A stretch of DNA of 25,200 bases, from positions 1 through 25,200 of the forward strand of contig URWM01000002.1 in the NCBI GenBank assembly GCA_900551655.1, given 5' to 3'. The notes beneath the pieces were generated by a model, which did no database searches, was not told the DNA's origin, and saw nothing but the letters and a program-made list of their open reading frames with translations. A program made the position numbers and the translations under genes. This document shows positions 22,221 through 25,200 of this stretch, in pieces. Position 1 is the first letter of the stretch, and each line of letters begins with the position of its first letter. The stretch is from an uncultured Collinsella sp. Lineage in GTDB: Bacteria > Actinomycetota > Coriobacteriia > Coriobacteriales > Coriobacteriaceae.

Positions 22221-22345
22221 GGGGGCCGGGCTTAGTTTTCAGAACGTCCTCGACCATGTGTGGCGCCTTGTCCTGCTCCTTCGGAGCTGCGGACAAGGCG
22301 CCACACTGGTCTGCGGAGTGTTCTGAAAACTAAGCCCGGCCCCCC
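22221..22345 (+). repeat. Long nested hairpin, element 2 (3' end of asd)
   Basis: The outer arms (GGGGGCCGGGCTTA/TAAGCCCGGCCCCC, then GTTTTCAGAAC/GTTCTGAAAAC) enclose the shared module: CGTCCTC 22245-22251, helix GACC/GGTC (22252-22255 with 22308-22311), an AT bulge (22256-22257) and TGCGG (22312-22316). The inner stem GTGTGGCGCC/GGCGCCACAC extends into CTTGTCCTGCTCC-TTCG-GGAGC, which is nearly the same as the inner loop of element 3. No T-tract follows. Confidence 0.82.
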
Positions 22346-22447
22346 CTGCGGCGACTCGGCTGCGAGCGGCCTGCGATGGGGCCGTTGCTGGTTGGGGCCG
22401 CTGGGCTGATGTGGGGGCACGTGGTTGTTGCGGGCCCTAGTCCCGGC

Positions 22448-22601
22448 GGCGGCCTCGGCGCTTTGCGCCTGCCGCCTTGGGGGGGCTGCGGAGCGCGGCC
22501 GGCAGCTGCGGCGCGTTGCGCCTGCTGCCTGCGGGGACTTTGGGGTCGTGCGGCAGCTGGGGCGCTGTCGCGCCTGCTGCCTTGGGTGACTTTGGGGTCG
22601 A
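22448..22601 (+). repeat. Three degenerate tandem repeats of about 50 bp
   Basis: Three units start at 22448, 22501 and 22552. Each has the pattern GGC(A/G)GC...GGCGCnnnnGCGCC-TGC(T/C)GCC, a self-pairing block, and units 2 and 3 then share GACTTTGGGGTCG. The stretch is strongly G-rich on the plus strand. Long frames across it are low-complexity artefacts. It separates asd from the methyltransferase gene. Confidence 0.65.
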
Positions 22602-22659
22602 TTGGGGTTGTCTGCACAATTCGCGGTATTATGTTGCGGAGTTTTGAAAGGAGCCGCTG

Positions 22660-23238
22660 GTGGTCACGACGACATTTGCCTCGCCTTTGGGCGAAATCTT
22701 GCTTGCCGCTGATGGCCGCGGTCTGACGGGGCTTTGGTTTGAGGGGCAGGAGCACTTTGGTTCCACGCTTCTCCGGGAAGACTCCGAACATGTTGAAGGC
22801 GCCGACGCGGTTTCCGGTACCGGTGGCATGTCGTCGGTGAGTCCGGCAAATGGTGTGGCCTCTTCGGTGCTTGAGCGTTCATGGGCTTGGCTGAATGCTT
22901 ATTTTGCGGGGCAGGAGCCTCGGTTTACGCCGCCGTTGCATTTGATTGGTACGGCGTTTCAGCGCGAGGTTTGGTTTGAGCTGCTTTCTATCCCGCGTGG
23001 CGAGGTCACTACGTATGGCGAGGTCGCCCAGCGTGTTGCGGCTCGACATCGTGTGCCGGGAAACGAGGCACCCGTCGTGTCTCCTCGTGCGGTGGGGGCT
23101 GCGGTTGCGCGTAATCCCATTTCGATAATCGTGCCGTGCCATCGCGTGGTCGCGGCCGACGGATCGCTCAACGGATATGCTGGCGGCCTTGATCGCAAGG
23201 AGTGGCTGCTTCGGCTTGAGGGCGCGTACGAGGAATAG
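22660..23238 (+). CDS. ogt: Methylated-DNA-protein-cysteine S-methyltransferase
   Basis: This 192-residue repair protein takes the alkyl group from O6-alkylguanine onto Cys160 in IIVPCHRVVAADG. FQREVWFELLSIPRGEVTTYGEVA is the HTH region, and NGYAGGLDRKEWLL is the conserved C-terminal part. The N-terminal half begins TTTFASPLGEILLAADGRGL. Residues about 44-66 (GADAVSGTGGMSSVSPANG) form a low-complexity insertion, and a second small insertion lies near 128-142. The GTG start at 22660 has AAAGGAG (22647-22653) 6 nt upstream. TATTAT at 22627-22632 is a possible -10. It appears to be a single-gene unit. Confidence 0.94.
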   Translation: MVTTTFASPLGEILLAADGRGLTGLWFEGQEHFGSTLLREDSEHVEGADAVSGTGGMSSVSPANGVASSVLERSWAWLNAYFAGQEPRFTPPLHLIGTAFQREVWFELLSIPRGEVTTYGEVAQRVAARHRVPGNEAPVVSPRAVGAAVARNPISIIVPCHRVVAADGSLNGYAGGLDRKEWLLRLEGAYEE

Positions 23239-23272
23239 TGCTCGAACGCTTTGCATAACTAGGACGCCGCGA

Positions 23273-23292
23273 AAGGACGAGCCTCCGTCCTT
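23273..23292 (+). terminator. Weak hairpin after ogt
   Basis: AAGGAC (23273-23278) pairs with GTCCTT (23287-23292), 34 bp past the ogt stop. The stem is only 6 bp with little T after it, so this is a tentative terminator. Confidence 0.35.
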
Positions 23293-23466
23293 CTACGGCC
23301 GGCATGCGTCCAGACGCTTGGCATCTGCGCTTTAAGTTTGGCTAAGCCATATCTTGCGTATTTGAAAACGCGCAGGTTGAGCCGCTAGGGCTGTGCTAAG
23401 GCAGCTTTCGGTGCGCTATTATCGGCAGTATCGAAACCTGTATTTCCATGCGCCAAAGGAGCAACT

Positions 23467-24150
23467 ATGAAGCTGATGCTTGCCGAGGACGAACCTGGTC
23501 TCTCCCGCGCCCTCACCGCGATTCTTCAACATAGCGACTACGAGGTCGACACCGCCCTCGACGGCTTGACGGCGCTCGAGAATCTACTCACCAACGATTA
23601 CGACGCCGCAATCCTGGACATCATGATGCCCGGCATGGACGGCATCGAGGTGCTCAAGCGTACACGCGCCGCCGGAAAGCGACTGCCCATCATCATGCTC
23701 ACGGCAAAAAGCGAGGTGTCCGATAAGGTCGAGGGCCTGGATGCCGGTGCCAACGATTACCTGACCAAGCCGTTTGCCGCCAAGGAACTGCTTGCGCGTA
23801 TTCGTGCCATGACGCGCGCCACGACGGCAATTGACGCCACGACGCTCAGCGTGGGTAACGTGCGCCTCGACACGGCGGCTTGCACGCTTGTGGGACCCTT
23901 GGGCGAGGAGCACCTGGCCAATCGCGAGTTTCAGCTTATGGAACTCTTTATGCGCAACGCCGGCACGCGCATGCCTACTGAACGTCTGATGCTCGAGGTT
24001 TGGGGTGAGGACGCGCCCGAAGGCGCCAACGTGGTGTGGGTCTATATCTCGTACCTGCGCAAAAAGCTGACGGCGCTTGGTGCCAACGTTGCCATTCGCG
24101 CGTCGCGTAACCAGGGCTATTCGCTCGAGGTTGTCGAGGAAGGCGAATAA
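23467..24150 (+). CDS. OmpR-family response regulator
   Basis: This 227-residue regulator has a receiver domain at 1-120: acidic Asp8 and neighbours in LAEDEPG, phosphoacceptor Asp51 in AILDIMMPGMDG, Thr79 in MLTAKSE and Lys101 in YLTKPFAAKELLARI. A C-terminal winged helix (about 128-222) ends with VVWVYISYLRKKLTALG and IRASRNQGYSLEV. AAAGGAG precedes the ATG. TATTAT at 23417-23422 is a possible -10. The sensor-kinase gene starts 3 nt after its stop, so the two form one operon. The stimulus is unknown. Confidence 0.95.
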   Translation: MKLMLAEDEPGLSRALTAILQHSDYEVDTALDGLTALENLLTNDYDAAILDIMMPGMDGIEVLKRTRAAGKRLPIIMLTAKSEVSDKVEGLDAGANDYLTKPFAAKELLARIRAMTRATTAIDATTLSVGNVRLDTAACTLVGPLGEEHLANREFQLMELFMRNAGTRMPTERLMLEVWGEDAPEGANVVWVYISYLRKKLTALGANVAIRASRNQGYSLEVVEEGE

Positions 24151-24152
24151 GC

Positions 24153-25178
24153 GTGAGCGCGAGCGCGTGGTGCAAGCGCATGACGGAGTGGTTTCACGCC
24201 GCCTCGAGTAGTACGGGGCGGGCTAATTCTGTTGACGCATTGGGCCGCCGTCTGCGTCGCAAGTTTATCCTCGTTGCCATGGGCGCCGTGACCGTGGTGC
24301 TCACGCTCATCATCGCCGGCATCAACATCGTCAATTATTCGCATGTCTGCAAGATGGCCGACGCTCGCCTGGACTATATTCTGGCGGGCAAGGACGGTAT
24401 CGATTGGGGGGACGAGCCTAAAGCCGAGCCCGCTAATGGCAAGGATGCCGGCGATAGCCAAGCGGGCGTTCGCATCAGACACTTCGAAGGCATGACGGCG
24501 GAGTCTCCCTTCGACACGCGCTACTTTACGGTGACGATTGACGCCGGACAGGTTGCCGATGTCAATACGGCCCGCATTGCCGCGGTTGGTGCCAAGCGCG
24601 CCGCCAGTATTGCCGCAAGGCTGCATGCCAAGGGCTGGACCTCGGGCTTCTCTGGCAATTATCGTTATACGACCGACGTCCAGGACGACGAGATCACCTA
24701 TGTGTTCGTGGACTGCTCGCGCGAGCTTGCAAGCTTTCATTCGTTTTTGAGCGCGAGCGTGGCGATCAGTTGCATTGGCTGGCTGGCGGTGCTGGCAATT
24801 GTGGCGGGTGCCTCGGGCGCGGTGATTCGACCGATGGTCGAGAGCTACAGCAAGCAAAAGCGCTTTATTACCGATGCGAGCCACGAGATCAAGACGCCGC
24901 TGGCTGTAATTGACGCCGCCAATGAGGTACAAGAGATCGAGAGCGGCGAAAGTGAGTGGACGCAGAGCATTCACGAGCAGGTTGCGCGGCTGACGGCGCT
25001 CACGGAACGTCTAGTGTTTTTGGCACGTATGGACGAGGGCTCGGCGGGCTTTACCATGACATCGATCGATCTTTCGGAGGCCGTGGACAAGGCTGCGGCG
25101 CCGTTTGAATCGGTGGCGGTTTCGCGCGGCAAGCGTCTGTCGACGTCGATTGCGTGCGGCGTGCGGGCCCATGCCGAT
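24153..25178 (+). CDS. Sensor histidine kinase (partial, C-terminus off the contig)
   Basis: The first 342 residues are present. TM1 lies at about 38-60 (FILVAMGAVTVVLTLIIAGI) and TM2 at about 199-224 (LSASVAISCIGWLAVLAIVA). An extracytoplasmic sensor region of about 138 residues lies between them, containing an acidic, Lys/Gly-rich stretch at 85-105. The H-box is KRFITDASHEIKTPLAVID with phosphoacceptor His244, followed by LTERLVFLARMDEG of the dimerisation helix. The ATPase domain is mostly missing because the contig ends. The GTG at 24153 is chosen because GAGGAAGG, inside the end of the regulator gene, lies 9 nt upstream; the in-frame ATG at 24180 has no such site. Confidence 0.92.
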
Positions 25179-25200
25179 CTGTCTCTTATACACATCTCCG
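25179..25200 (-). other. Nextera adapter at the right end (not genomic)
   Basis: CTGTCTCTTATACACATCT at 25179-25197 is the complement of the Tn5 mosaic end, followed by CCG of the same adapter. The kinase frame is interrupted only because genomic sequence ends at 25178. Confidence 0.98.

Noticed and set aside
22448..22601. CRISPR-like array
   Set aside because: Units are adjacent and degenerate, with no constant repeat and unique spacer pattern and no cas genes.
22330..22791. Pro/Arg-rich minus-strand frame and Gly-rich plus-strand frame over the asd-ogt gap
   Set aside because: Both are products of the G-rich tandem repeats; there is no start context and they overlap the real ogt start.

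Overview
The 25.2 kb window looks like chromosomal DNA of a gut Actinobacterium of the Coriobacteriia, most likely Collinsella or a close relative. This is inferred from the fairly high G+C content, Gly/Ala/Asp-rich proteins, strong purine-rich ribosome sites, and strictly fermentative genes (pyruvate formate-lyase, sucrose PTS). It is a sequencing contig: positions 1-48 and 25179-25200 are Nextera/Tn5 library adapter, so the real sequence runs from about 49 to 25178 and the genes at both ends are cut by assembly.

Layout. (1) 49-1834, minus: a MarR regulator translationally coupled to an ABC exporter cut by the left end. (2) 2384-4772, plus: pyruvate formate-lyase encoded in two pieces. A 683-residue catalytic core carries the Cys-Cys pair, and a separate 83-residue protein carries the glycyl-radical domain. 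The matching radical-SAM activase, pflA, lies at 12010-12828. (3) 5076-10693: a sucrose/fructoside locus with a LacI regulator, an unusual GH32-like enzyme, a sucrose-type PTS EIIBC and sucrose-6-phosphate hydrolase, with five LacI-type operators. (4) 10969-14325: DegV lipid-binding protein, pflA, MTA/SAH nucleosidase and the ribosome-assembly GTPase EngB. (5) 14362-15774: an AT-richer toxin-antitoxin-like pair (DUF3990-like protein plus HTH protein) behind two tandem palindromic operators. (6) 15977-16621, minus: a secreted protein and a 34-residue membrane peptide. (7) 16912-22205: threonine-branch genes, thrB and thrC on minus, divergent from lysC and asd on plus. (8) 22660-25178: an O6-alkylguanine-DNA methyltransferase and a two-component system cut by the right end.

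The non-coding DNA is unusually structured. Three long nested hairpins lie directly downstream of the pfl small subunit, asd and thrB, each in sense orientation. They share a conserved internal module (CGTCCTC on one side, TGCGG on the other) around a short helix whose sequence changes in all three copies while staying paired, as expected of a real RNA or DNA structure. A second family of short palindromes with core GGGACATG(T/C)C occurs three times. The split PFL and the covarying 3'-end element are the strongest candidates for under-described biology here.
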